NCBI RefSeq assembly: GCF_009863025.1 | Contig: NZ_WWIR01000223.1 | Coordinates: forward strand, 1-36,811 | Source: Streptomyces sp. SID4985 | Lineage (GTDB): Bacteria; Actinomycetota; Actinomycetes; Streptomycetales; Streptomycetaceae | Length of the DNA: 36,811 nucleotides | Direction: 5' to 3' | Shown: piece by piece, positions 1 to 7,360 of the stretch | Layout: each line of letters opens with the position of its first letter | Numbering within the stretch: the stretch's first letter is position 1 | Translations under genes and position numbers: made by a program | Notes under the pieces: generated by a model | The model's database searches: none | Seen by the model: the letters and a program-made list of their open reading frames with translations, nothing else | Told to the model about the DNA's origin: nothing

Positions 1-257
1 TCGGCTCGGTCGGCTCGGTCGGCGACGCTTACGACAATGCCCTGATGGAGAGCACGATCGGCCTGTTCAAGACCGAGCTGATCAAGCCCCGACGGCCATG
101 GAAGACGCTGTCCGACGTCGAACTCGCCACCGCCGAGTACGTCGACTGGTACAACCACCGACGACTCCACGGTGAGATAGGCCACGTCCCACCCGTCGAA
201 TACGAGAACAACCACTACCGAGCAAGCACGAAACCTCAGGTCACAACCAACAATTGA
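1..257 (+). pseudogene. IS3-family transposase (integrase core), C-terminal fragment
   Basis: The reading frame is open from the window edge (first full codon at 3) to a TGA at 255-257. The peptide contains GDAYDNALMES followed by YNHRRLHGEIG and PPVEYE, the hallmark end of the IS3-type DDE integrase core: the last catalytic Glu of DDE lies in the 'ALMES' stretch and the YN-RRLH motif follows it. Only the final ~84 residues are inside the window, so I cannot tell whether the element is intact to the left. No inverted-repeat end was recognised in the ~150 bases after the stop. It marks the edge of a region rich in transposase debris. The family assignment is firm; completeness is unknown. Confidence 0.85.
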
Positions 258-325
258 GATCTCTACCGAACCCGGAACGGTTCAACCTGCGGGCAGGCAC
301 TTGCAAGGGGCGGGCACATCGGCGC

Positions 326-356
326 TTGACCTCAACCAAGCTTGACTTTCTAGGTT
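326..356 (+). promoter_or_regulatory. Candidate MerR-type promoter upstream of the VOC gene
   Basis: A -35-like TTGACC (326-331) is separated by 19 bases from TAGGTT (351-356). The spacer carries a dyad, TCAA (332-335) and TTGA (342-345). An over-long 19-bp spacer with a central dyad is the classic layout of promoters controlled by MerR-family activators. It lies 53 bases upstream of the VOC start. No MerR gene is in the window. The -10 match is poor, so this is a suggestion. Confidence 0.35.
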
Positions 357-408
357 CCTTCCAGAGCCGCAGGAATCGACCAGCGGTGCCCTTTCAAGGA
401 GGTTCGCC

Positions 409-891
409 GTGACCGAGCACGCAACCCGCACGGAGATCCCCGACCGTTACCGCTACGCCGTGATCCCGCACATCATGGTCGACGACGCCGCAGCGGCGAT
501 CGACTTCTACCAGCGCGCGTTCGGCGCCGACGAGGACTTCAGGATCCACGCTCCAGGCGGCGGAATCCTGCACGCCGAGATCACCGTCGGACGGTCGACC
601 CTGATGCTGGGCGACGCCAGCGTGAGCGAGGCGGAGGGCGCCTCCTTCGCCGCGCCGACCTCACTCGGCGGAGGTACGACCGTCACGCTGCACGTCTTCG
701 TGCCGGACGTCGACACCCTGGCGGAACGCGCGGAAGCCGCCGGCGCTGAGATCATCCAGCCGCCGAAGGACATGTTCCATGGTGACCGCACCGTCATCCT
801 CAAAGACCCTTCCGGTCACATCTGGGTCTTTCTGACCCACATCGAAGACGTCTCGCAGGAGGAGCTCCTGCGCCGCCTGGCCGCCGGGTGA
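409..891 (+). CDS. VOC family (glyoxalase/PhnB-like) protein
   Basis: 160 residues. The start is GTG at 409, fixed by AAGGAGG at 396-402 with 6 bases of spacing. The protein has the two-module vicinal-oxygen-chelate pattern: a first beta-alpha-beta-beta-beta unit (about residues 22-70, 'PHIMVDDAAAAIDFY' then 'LHAEITVG') and a second (about 85-145, 'TLHVFVPDVDTLAERAEAAGAE' shortened here, ending 'LKDPSGHIWVFLTH'). The length and the FYQRAFGA segment fit PhnB-like or bleomycin-resistance-like members. These are small dimeric enzymes or binding proteins, and substrate cannot be read from sequence. It stands alone between transposase remnants, behind a possible MerR-type promoter, which would fit a stress or drug-response role. 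Family sure; function unknown. Confidence 0.85.
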   Translation: MTEHATRTEIPDRYRYAVIPHIMVDDAAAAIDFYQRAFGADEDFRIHAPGGGILHAEITVGRSTLMLGDASVSEAEGASFAAPTSLGGGTTVTLHVFVPDVDTLAERAEAAGAEIIQPPKDMFHGDRTVILKDPSGHIWVFLTHIEDVSQEELLRRLAAG

Positions 892-955
892 CCGGACGCT
901 GTGCGGGTGGTGATCCGGTCCGGATGCAGAGGGTCGTACCGGACGAACCGCCCAG

Positions 956-1138
956 TCATGGCTGGGCTGCTCTCTGCTGGCAGTGGCCGGTGCGGGATCG
1001 GCCCTGATCGCGTCGTCGCCAGCGAGAGGACCGGTTAAGCCAAGGGGTCGCACCGTGGACAGGCCGAGGCCAGGTGGTGAACAGGTGCTGGATCCAGTTG
1101 CAGGTCAGCGGGACCAGGCCGCCGGGGCCGGGACTCAA
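956..1138 (-). pseudogene. Transposase C-terminal relic (IS701/IS4-like)
   Basis: On the minus strand this stretch reads PGGLVPLTCNWIQHLF, then WRRRDQGRSRTGHCQQR before a stop. It closely resembles the 'LT-NEIQ-LF ... WS-WRRRHQ-R-R--HY-RR' tail typical of Streptomyces IS701/IS4-type transposases. Only the tail is recognisable: the N-terminal catalytic part is missing and key positions (E to W, H to D) have drifted, so this is debris. The call rests on recalled family signatures. A protein search of the ~60-residue peptide would settle it. Confidence 0.4.
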
Positions 1139-1200
1139 CCTGGGGCCTTCTTCCGCAGGACAGGCTCCAGGGGGCCGGACGGCATGCGGGTCGGGGTCGG

Positions 1201-2013
1201 TTACTCGTCTTCGTCCACGTTGCTCAGCCTCGTGTGGGTCTCGTGGAAGTGGTTCCAGTCCATGACCAGACAGAAGCGCTGATGGGTTTCGAGGCGTTCC
1301 GCGTCGGCCGGCTCCTGTCCGCGCAGCACCCGGGCGTCGCCGGATGCCACGAGCGCTGCGACGGCGAGACGGAGGTCTTCGGCGTCTTGGCCGGTGGCGG
1401 CTGCCAGGCGGTCCAGGGAGGTGAGAATCTCCCGCGGTTCACCCAATTGGTCGACCAGGTGGTTGACGAGCTGGGTGACGAGCGGTTCGGTGCGCATGCT
1501 CCACCGCATCCGGTCGAGCCGCCGGGTCAGTCCTGCGTCCAAGGGCAACAGGTCGCCGGGGAGCGGCAGTACGGCGGGCATCGACCACCGGGTGCCCTCC
1601 GGTGTCTCCTCACGGCTGGCCAGGCCCCATGCCAGGTAGAGCTCGGACAGGTCGCGCACGGTCGCGGGCACCGGGTATCCGGCGGCCGTGAGCAGGGCAC
1701 CGAAGTCCTTCCAGCGGCTCGCCTCGCTCGCCTCGCGGCCTTCGGGCGCCTCCTCCTCGTCCCACTCCTCGTCGGGCCACGAGAACGTGAGCGCGCCGTC
1801 GAGACCACCGCCGAACATGCGCCAGTGGCCGTCGAACATCTCGCGCAGGAGATCGTCCAGGGAGCCGGCGAAGCCGGGCTGGCTCGCGGTCCCGATCAGC
1901 ATCATCAGGGGAAACCCCTGGCGCGGCAGGACATGCTCCCAGCCCGAAGCCCACCAGTCGTTGTGCACCACCAGGTCCCGGCGTGGTCCGGGCGCGGTCG
2001 GGTTCTCAGTCAT
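1201..2013 (-). CDS. Conserved actinobacterial hypothetical protein (possibly DUF6042-like)
   Basis: 270 residues, ATG at 2013, TAA at 1201-1203. The protein is soluble, with no signal peptide or membrane segment. The N-terminal part is rich in Trp (NDWWASGWEH, GHWRMFGGG). An acidic stretch follows (WPDEEWDEEEAP, about residues 79-90), then a helical C-terminal half with LVTQLVNHLVDQLG and a tail ending NVDEDE. Codon bias is typical of the host, so the gene is real. It vaguely resembles Streptomyces DUF6042 proteins, but that is from memory. The Shine-Dalgarno is weak (GGGG directly upstream of ATG). It stands alone; no functional partner is evident. Confidence 0.7.
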   Translation of the reverse strand: MTENPTAPGPRRDLVVHNDWWASGWEHVLPRQGFPLMMLIGTASQPGFAGSLDDLLREMFDGHWRMFGGGLDGALTFSWPDEEWDEEEAPEGREASEASRWKDFGALLTAAGYPVPATVRDLSELYLAWGLASREETPEGTRWSMPAVLPLPGDLLPLDAGLTRRLDRMRWSMRTEPLVTQLVNHLVDQLGEPREILTSLDRLAAATGQDAEDLRLAVAALVASGDARVLRGQEPADAERLETHQRFCLVMDWNHFHETHTRLSNVDEDE

Positions 2014-2228
2014 CCCCAGCTCTTCGTCGAAGGGCAGCCGAACGAGCGCAGCCTACGCGCTGTGGCACCCGCGGCGTGCTCACTCCGCGTCCGACGAAGG
2101 CCCGATGACGGCGCCCGTCGCGCAGTCCCGCGCGCGGAACACCGACGCCTGTTCGGCACCGACACCGTCTCCCCACTCCCCCGGCGTGACCGACACCGAG
2201 CCGGTCCCCTCATCACCGGGAGCCCGTC

Positions 2229-2318
2229 TCAGCGAGCAGTCCAGCCTCCGTTGACGACGATGCCATTGCCGGTGCCGGTCATGGCAGCCGCGTGCACAGC
2301 GCACGGCAAGGCCACGCC
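2229..2318 (-). pseudogene. SDR C-terminal relic
   Basis: Minus-strand frame ending at TGA 2229-2231 reads MTGTGNGIVVNGGWTAR. It resembles the 'TG--I-VDGGW' ending of classical short-chain dehydrogenases; the preceding residues (about to 2318) look like the usual penultimate helix. No Rossmann motif or YxxxK motif is found upstream in any frame before the ADP-ribosylglycohydrolase gene. It is therefore an orphan 3' end of about 25-30 codons. Moderate to low confidence because the match is short. Confidence 0.4.
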
Positions 2319-2388
2319 CCGGCGCCCCCAGCTCCACGAGGCACTCAAAAGCCGGCGGCGCCTGAACTCATCCCGGCAGGAGCTCGTG

Positions 2389-3297
2389 CTACGTCACGAC
2401 CGGGGGCAGCGGTTCACGGGCCTCGTGCCATGCAGGAGGGAGGGCGGCGACGCCGGTGCGGGCGGCGATGACGCCGCCCGCGATGGCGCACGTGGTGTCG
2501 ATGTCGCCGCGCCCGGCGACCGTGACCCACAGGCCCTCGTGCAGGTCGTCGAGGTGCCCTGCCGCGCACCACAGGGCGTACGGGACGGTGTCGGGACCTG
2601 ACATCCGGTAGCCGGAGCCCAGCACCTCCGCGGCGTGCCGGACCGAGGTGCGCTCCGGCATCCGGGCCGCGATCCGCACTCCTGACCGGACGTCGCTGTC
2701 GGGGAGCCGTTCGGCGACTGCCTGAAGGAAGTCCGATCTGACCGGGGTGGGCCCGCCCCGGCTGCTGGTCGCCAGCGCCGCGGCCACAGCGACCGCCACC
2801 GCACCGGTGACCGCCTCCGGGTGGTGGTGCGAGACCGCACCCTGGCGGGCGGCCTGCTCGGCGACCACATCGAGGTCGGCGCCGTGCCAGGCACCGAGCG
2901 GGGCGGCGCGCATGGCCGCGCCGTTGCCCCAGGAGCCCTGGCCGCCGAACTGTCCGACGACCACCTCCCGCCAGGGCTCGCCCGCGTCGATCCGGCGCAG
3001 CACGTCATGCATCGAGGCTCCATAGCCGCGGTACGTGTCCTCTGCGTAGGCCGCCGCGAGGCGCCGGGCCAGGCGGTCCTGGTCGACGATGCCCCCGCCC
3101 TCGACAAGCTCCCGGACGAGAACCAGCGCTTGAGCGGTGTCGTCACTCCATCGCCACAGCGGTTCCGGGGGCAGCGTCCGCGCCTCCAGGGCTGCCGTAC
3201 CGTGCCTGCGCAGGATGCCGAACCAGCGGTCGCCGAAGGCGTCGCCGAACGCGAGGCCGTGCAGCGAATCCAGCACAGCGGCAGGCACGTTGATCAT
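2389..3297 (-). CDS. ADP-ribosylglycohydrolase family protein
   Basis: 302 residues from ATG at 3297; the frame is open further upstream but family homology begins at this methionine. It has the DraG/ARH signature. Near the N-terminus is GLAFGDAFG, then WSDDTAQAL, where the S/T-D-D-T group binds one Mg ion, and near the C-terminus GDIDTTCAIAGG, the D-x-D-T motif that completes the binuclear Mg site. Family members remove ADP-ribose from arginine or other acceptors, or act on free ADP-ribose derivatives. No ADP-ribosyltransferase partner is seen nearby. All visible active-site residues are present, so it should be active. No clear Shine-Dalgarno is visible at the chosen start. Transposase debris lies immediately upstream. 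Confidence 0.85.
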   Translation of the reverse strand: MINVPAAVLDSLHGLAFGDAFGDRWFGILRRHGTAALEARTLPPEPLWRWSDDTAQALVLVRELVEGGGIVDQDRLARRLAAAYAEDTYRGYGASMHDVLRRIDAGEPWREVVVGQFGGQGSWGNGAAMRAAPLGAWHGADLDVVAEQAARQGAVSHHHPEAVTGAVAVAVAAALATSSRGGPTPVRSDFLQAVAERLPDSDVRSGVRIAARMPERTSVRHAAEVLGSGYRMSGPDTVPYALWCAAGHLDDLHEGLWVTVAGRGDIDTTCAIAGGVIAARTGVAALPPAWHEAREPLPPVVT

Positions 3298-3388
3298 CTG
3301 TGCAGTATTGCAGCGCGATGCGATCCCGCACTCCGCTTTTGGAGCCGCCCGGCTTCTGACCCGGACATGAGGCTGGGCGGCTCGGTCT

Positions 3389-3618
3389 GTGACCTCGAAG
3401 CCACTGATCGCCCGCCGCGGCGGCGAACACGGCTCCGGCCTGAGCACCCAACGCCGGTTCGTGGAGAGCGCGTTCGCCCACCTGCACTGGTTCCGCCGCC
3501 TGCGGAGCCATTGGGGGTGCGCAACGACATCCACCATCGGCGTGCGGATGAGCTGCGCCCCCCGTTGCCCGGGTTCGTCTTGAGTTCGTGCCCTCGCCGG
3601 CCTTGGGCCGTTCGGTAG
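3389..3618 (+). pseudogene. IS5-type transposase C-terminal relic, frameshifted
   Basis: One frame reads KPLIARRGGEHGSGL, then RFVESAFAHLHWFRRL. This is the 'IARRG-EHGSGLG-QRWVVER-FAWLH-FRRLR' signature of the final catalytic region of Streptomyces IS5-type transposases. Just after it (about 3515) the continuation GVRNDIH is found in a different frame, so a frameshift has broken the gene. The upstream DDE residues are absent. It is a dead fragment, oriented opposite to the ADP-ribosylglycohydrolase gene. Confidence 0.6.
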
Positions 3619-3730
3619 ATGCGCGGCGCGCCTCGGTTGTGTGGGTGGGTGCCGGTGGAGGATCAGTGCGGCGCGCGGCGTGCTGCCTTGCGCCGTCTTG
3701 GACTGCCCTGGCGTGTGGAGAGGTTCGGTC

Positions 3731-3799
3731 ATGAGAGCGCTCGGCGTGATGGTGTTCGTCTTCGGGCGCTACGGCGTCCCGCGGGGAGCGGCGGCGTGA
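3731..3799 (+). CDS. Possible 22-residue leader ORF overlapping the methyltransferase start
   Basis: ATG at 3731 is preceded by GGAGAGG (3716-3722) at good spacing. The ORF ends with TGA at 3797-3799, which overlaps the GTG start of the methyltransferase (3796) as GTGA, an arrangement typical of translational coupling. It encodes MRALGVMVFVFGRYGVPRG plus three alanines. Its FGRYG segment is repeated inside the downstream protein because a 17-bp block (3760-3776) recurs at 3825-3841. It could be a real coupling peptide or a by-product of a small duplication. Confidence 0.3.
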   Translation: MRALGVMVFVFGRYGVPRGAAA

Positions 3800-4620
3800 T
3801 CGCCGGACCGGGTGGGGCAGGGGACTTCGGGCGCTACGGCGAGGTGGTCTTCCGGCCCGAGGCGTCGGGCGAAGGCGAACGTATCGACTACGGCGCCCTG
3901 GCATACGACGAGTTCACCTTGGCGCGGCTGCGGACGCTGGGCGTGGGGCCCGGTTGGCGCTGTCTGGACGTGGGGGCTGGTACGGGGACCGTTTCCCGTC
4001 GGCTGCTGGAGGAGGTAGGGGTGGCGAGCGTGCTCGCTGTCGACCGGGATGTGCGTTTCCTCGGCGAGCGGGGTGTGCCGGGGCTTGAGGTGCTGGAGGC
4101 CGACATCACCGATCCGGATTTCGATCCGGGGCGCTTCCGGCTGGTGCATGCGCGCTTCGTGCTGATGCATCTGCCCGAGCATGAGCGCTTGATCGCGAAA
4201 TTGGCCGAACTCGTAGGACCTGGTGGGGTGTTGATGCTCGGCGATGCGGTGGATCTGACGAGCGACCGTGCGCCGGTGACGCCGTACACCGTGGCGATGC
4301 GGGCGATGTGGCAGGGGTTGGGGGCCGCCATCGGTACCGATGTGTCCTGGGTGCCGTCATACCCGGAGTTGCTGCGCGGGGCGGGTCTGGCCTCCGTCGC
4401 CGCCGAGATCCATGTCCCGCCGCTGCTGCCCGGAAGCCCCATCAGCCGCTTCTGGGCTGATACTTGGAAACGCAGCAGACAGGCGATGCTCGCCACCGGG
4501 CAGATCGACGATGCCGGAGTGGGCGCGGCGCTGCGGTACCTGGACTGCGACGACTGTGCCGCGCTGTCGGGCGGGCTGCTCACCGCCTGGGGATGGAAGT
4601 CCGGGGGCGTCGCGCGCTGA
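3796..4620 (+). CDS. Class I SAM-dependent methyltransferase
   Basis: 274 residues from GTG at 3796, chosen because GGGGAG (3783-3788) sits 7 bases upstream and homology begins here; a longer frame from 3619 would add a low-quality extension. SAM-binding motif I is CLDVGAGTGTVSRRLL. It is followed by the acidic strand AVDRD, motif II EADITDPDF, and the post-II segment LVHARFVLMHLPEHE with GPGGVLMLGD. This is the Methyltransf_25/Ubie-like layout, of normal length. The C-terminal third (from about residue 180) is probably the substrate cap and suggests a small-molecule acceptor. No biosynthetic genes adjoin it, so the acceptor is unknown. Confidence 0.85.
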   Translation: MIAGPGGAGDFGRYGEVVFRPEASGEGERIDYGALAYDEFTLARLRTLGVGPGWRCLDVGAGTGTVSRRLLEEVGVASVLAVDRDVRFLGERGVPGLEVLEADITDPDFDPGRFRLVHARFVLMHLPEHERLIAKLAELVGPGGVLMLGDAVDLTSDRAPVTPYTVAMRAMWQGLGAAIGTDVSWVPSYPELLRGAGLASVAAEIHVPPLLPGSPISRFWADTWKRSRQAMLATGQIDDAGVGAALRYLDCDDCAALSGGLLTAWGWKSGGVAR

Positions 4621-4932
4621 CGCGTGACGGGGGTTTCCGGCTGGTGGGGCGTTCGGTTCCTCTTGGCGTGTCAGGCGGCGAAGCCGATATCGGCGATTCG
4701 TGGTGGCCCGGCTGCGGGCTGAGGTGGTCCATGACCTCGGGGAGCGTGCGCAGTCGAATACGGGGTCCGATGGGGCAGCCGCGATCGGTGAGCAGGGGCC
4801 GTACTTCACCGGTCACCGTGTGACGTTGCAAACGGTCGACACCGCCCTAGCAAGCTGGCAGCCCACGGGCAACACCATGCCGGAGGTGCGCGAGGGTGGC
4901 CAACAGCCTTTCGATCGGCGAGGTCTGCTCAG
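4620..4932 (-). pseudogene. Decayed IS5-type transposase (N-terminal and middle part)
   Basis: Read on the minus strand from about 4932: RLLATLAHLRHGVARGLPAC, an in-frame TAG (4847-4849), then GEVRPLLTDRGCPIGP and RLRTLPEVMDHL, followed after a frameshift by RYRLRRLTRQEEPNAP. This order matches the common Streptomyces transposase pattern 'LLVTLAHLRHG---LACWFGVDRST-TRAIGEVRPLLAERGC---P-VRLRTLAEV' and then the 'DGTEI-VRRP' DDE start. The internal stop and frameshift make it non-functional. It does not appear to be the missing half of the similar relic at 8138-8492, because the two are in the wrong order for a simple split. Confidence 0.55.
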
Positions 4933-5043
4933 CACGGCGCCTCGCGACCGGTCAGTCCCAGAGCCGATCTGGTCCGGGTCGTCCAGCGGGACATGCAGGG
5001 CGGCCAGCTTGGCGACGGTGAAGTATCGGACGGTCTCCACCAC
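4813..5043 (-). pseudogene. 5' fragment of an unrecognised gene with a strong RBS
   Basis: A near-perfect Shine-Dalgarno (AGGAGG at 5051-5056 on the minus strand) precedes GTG at 5043. The N-terminal peptide starts VVETVRYFTVAKLAAL, then HVPLDDPDQIG. After about 40 codons the frame runs into the transposase remnant (4620-4932), read there in a wrong frame, until a stop at 4813. A gene that starts this well but turns into transposase debris is most simply a gene truncated by an old insertion. I do not recognise the family. Confidence 0.35.
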
Positions 5044-5056
5044 GGTCACTCCTCCT

Positions 5057-6046
5057 GCGGGGCGCCAGGAACCGGCTTCTTCGGCGCCGGGGCCCTCCGC
5101 CGCACGAGGGCTGACAGGTCACCTTGCGGCCCTGGATTCGCGAGTCGCCTTTCCGATCGGCCACCTCCCGCTCCGCAGCCAGGCCAACCGCTGCCAACGG
5201 AGTGCCGCGCTTCGGCGGGCGGGGCCAGGTGGGCAATATCGGGGTCGCTGTGGCCTTGAGTGCGGCGGTCGTCGCACAGGGGGACTCACCGCTGGTCAGG
5301 TGCAGGTTCCGGTCCGCTCCGGAGCGCCCTGAACTCCTCGCCGCCAGCCTGCCCGGATGAACGGCCCTGACCGCCACCCGCCCGAACCCAGCCGCCCAGG
5401 CTCCGGAACGGGCCGATGGGCCCGGATCACCGGGTCGCGCACGCTGCACACGCGTGGAGAGCCAAGTCCCCAGGCCGAGAAGACCCGACCGTATCGGCCG
5501 GAACCGCAACTCTGTCACGCACCCACCGACCGGGCCGCCCGGCTCCACCACGGGGGCGTAGGCATGAAATGACGGAACGCGAGGCCGGGAGCTTGCGCAG
5601 CGGGGCGGGGAACTCCGTGAAACACGAAGTCCGATGCTGTCCCCGGGACGGGCACAGTCCGGGTACCCAGGTAGATCGCCAAGGGGGAACGGTCCAGAGC
5701 CGTCGAGCCCTGCCGGGCGATGACCTCGGCGTGGTGGCATCGCCGAGGTTGAACAGTGAGGTGGGCGCGGGGCAGTACCGGGTGCGGGTCCACGGGTGTG
5801 CGGTCACGTCCCGGCCGGTCGACGGCGTCGGCTGCCGCCAGGCCGCCACCGCGTCGTCCGCCGTCACCGAGGCCGGTGCACTCAACCGTGAGGTGGCAGA
5901 ACACAGACGGCAAGCTGCACCAGCGGCACCCGCTTCGCCGCCTGCAAAGCGGACGCACAGCTCAACATTCCAAGGGCCCATGACCAGGAGCCCATGGCCC
6001 CGGACCGCCGACCCGGCGAACCCGCGCCGCCCGAGCACAAGCAGCA
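5057..6046. other. About 1 kb with no gene I can support
   Basis: Open frames exist on both strands (the longest minus-strand one covers 4952-5740). None has a recognisable domain, convincing ribosome-binding site or residue composition unlike random high-GC translation. One minus-strand stretch near 5600-5700 reads like protein (ALDRSPLAIYLGTRTVPVPG) but has no recognisable family or start. It may be a highly decayed gene. I see no tRNA, array or clear insertion-sequence end here. Confidence 0.5.
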
Positions 6047-6102
6047 ACGCAGTGGCAGTGGCCCCCCGACCGTGCCTGGTCGGGGGGCCACTGCCACTGC
6101 GT
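6047..6102 (-). terminator. 25-bp perfect hairpin after the SLT transglycosylase gene
   Basis: The arms at 6047-6071 and 6078-6102 are exactly complementary over 25 bases, separated by a 6-base loop (GTGCCT). It starts 20 bases past the stop codon of the minus-strand gene at 6122-6634. No U-tract is obvious, which is normal for Streptomyces terminators. The length and perfection are exceptional for an intrinsic terminator. Confidence 0.8.
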
Positions 6103-6121
6103 GCGGGTGCGAGGGTTCCGC

Positions 6122-6634
6122 TCAGTAGGCGGAGTTGACGTTGTCGATCGAGCCGTAGCGGTGGGCGGCGTAGTTGGCGGCCGCGGTGATGTTCGCCACC
6201 GGGTCGGTCACGCTGTGGGCGGTGCCGGCGACGTGGTAGGTGTTGAACGTGGGGTCGATCACCTGCAGCAGCCCCTTGGAGGGAATGCCCTTCTGCGCGT
6301 TGACGTCCCAGTTGTTCTGCGCGTTGGGGTTGCCGCCGGACTCGCGCATGATGTTGCGCTTCAGACCGTCGTAGCTGCCCGGGATGCCCTTGGCCTTCAT
6401 GATGGCCAGCGACTGCTTGATCCAGCCGTCCAGACTCCCCGACGCACCGGTCGCGGTCTGGGGGGCACGGTGGGAAACGGCGTGAACGGTGTGGGCGGCC
6501 TGGGGCATCTCGGCGGCGGAGGCGGACGACGGCACCAGCGCCACCGCACCGGCCGCGACACCCGCGGTGGCAAGACCGGACAGAACGAGGTTACGCAGGC
6601 GGGCAGAACGGCGGGCAGCAAAAATCGCGGTCAA
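6122..6634 (-). CDS. Secreted SLT-domain lytic transglycosylase-like protein
   Basis: 170 residues. The start is TTG at 6634, chosen because GGAGAG lies 4 bases upstream on the minus strand and the product then begins with a textbook signal peptide. That peptide has a basic n-region (ARRSARLRN), a hydrophobic core to about residue 35, and cleavage near SASA-AE (about residues 38-41). The mature protein has a Ser/Thr/Ala spacer and then an SLT domain (about 68-170): catalytic Glu98 in MRESGGNP, GLLQVIDPTF, and NYAAHRYG. It should cleave peptidoglycan outside the membrane. The size fits the short secreted SLT proteins linked to spore germination and growth. A structured leader lies upstream and a long terminator downstream. 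Confidence 0.85.
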   Translation of the reverse strand: MTAIFAARRSARLRNLVLSGLATAGVAAGAVALVPSSASAAEMPQAAHTVHAVSHRAPQTATGASGSLDGWIKQSLAIMKAKGIPGSYDGLKRNIMRESGGNPNAQNNWDVNAQKGIPSKGLLQVIDPTFNTYHVAGTAHSVTDPVANITAAANYAAHRYGSIDNVNSAY

Positions 6635-6840
6635 GGGTCTCTCCAGAAGACGTCGTTGAGGCACCGGCCGGGAAACGGCCATGAACCTGTGGGCGTCGGG
6701 GCGAGGCCCCGCGGCCGCCGGACAGACAAGAAACAGGCCCACCCGGGAAATCACCCGGTCCGGCCTGTCGCTCCGGCAACGAGAAACATGATTAAACCTG
6801 GACAAACGGTCGCGCAAGCATGTGACCTACTACCTCAACA
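6635..6840 (-). promoter_or_regulatory. Structured 5' leader, possible riboswitch
   Basis: About 200 bases upstream of the TTG start hold three hairpins. They are 6733-6768 (7-bp stem, 3x3 internal loop, 5-bp stem, loop AAATCA), 6697-6711 (6-bp stem, 3-base loop) and 6666-6680 (5-bp stem). Streptomyces cell-wall hydrolase genes often carry ydaO-type cyclic-di-AMP riboswitches in such leaders. I did not find the usual conserved ydaO core (GAATCC-like block), so a covariance-model search is needed. The structure is directly visible; the riboswitch identity is inference. Confidence 0.4.
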
Positions 6841-7360
6841 CGGAGAAATGTCCGAAATGTGCCGATCTGGCGGCTGCGGTGCCGGTCAGGACGCAGGCCC
6901 GTCTACGATCCGCCCTAGGACGTGACCTACCCCCTATGACCACCATCACCGCCCCACCAACCCAACGCACACAACCGCTTGCGCAACGAAGCCAGCCGGA
7001 CCCTCAGAACAAGGAACACGGAAGCGGCACCTGGCCGTCGATATACGCGGGATGCCATTCGCCACCATGATCACCCCTGCCGCCCCGCACGACGGCATCC
7101 TGCCCGCGACCAGTTCTTCCGCCTCGGCCCGGCGGCCCATCCCGTACTGGGCGAACTCCGCCTGTGGCGGAAGGCTCGTCGCCTGGGATCACGAGAGCCA
7201 GGAGAAACGTGCGCAACCACGAGCGGCTCCCAAGCATCCCAGTGGCACGAGGAGGCCATAGGGGACACCGGATTGCTGATCCGAGCCGCCCGGCCCTCAC
7301 CACGCCCCCGGCAACCGGGCGACGATGTCGGCTTGCTCCGTACGCGAGGACAGCCTGCCG
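6841..7360. other. Gene-free interval
   Basis: Between the SLT leader and the isochorismatase-like gene I find no open frame with recognisable domains or a good start on either strand. The only repeated element is GTGACCTAC at 6822-6830 and 6922-6930 (exactly 100 bases apart), which may be promoter-proximal sites for the SLT gene. No tRNA or insertion-sequence end was recognised. Confidence 0.5.

Noticed and set aside
2389..3732. A 447-residue version of the ADP-ribosylglycohydrolase gene
   Set aside because: The ~145 extra N-terminal residues are low-complexity Pro/Arg-rich translation antisense to a transposase relic; family homology begins at the ATG at 3297.
5515..5958. A 147-residue minus-strand protein gene
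   Set aside because: A short protein-like stretch is visible, but there is no ribosome-binding site or recognisable family and the surroundings look decayed.
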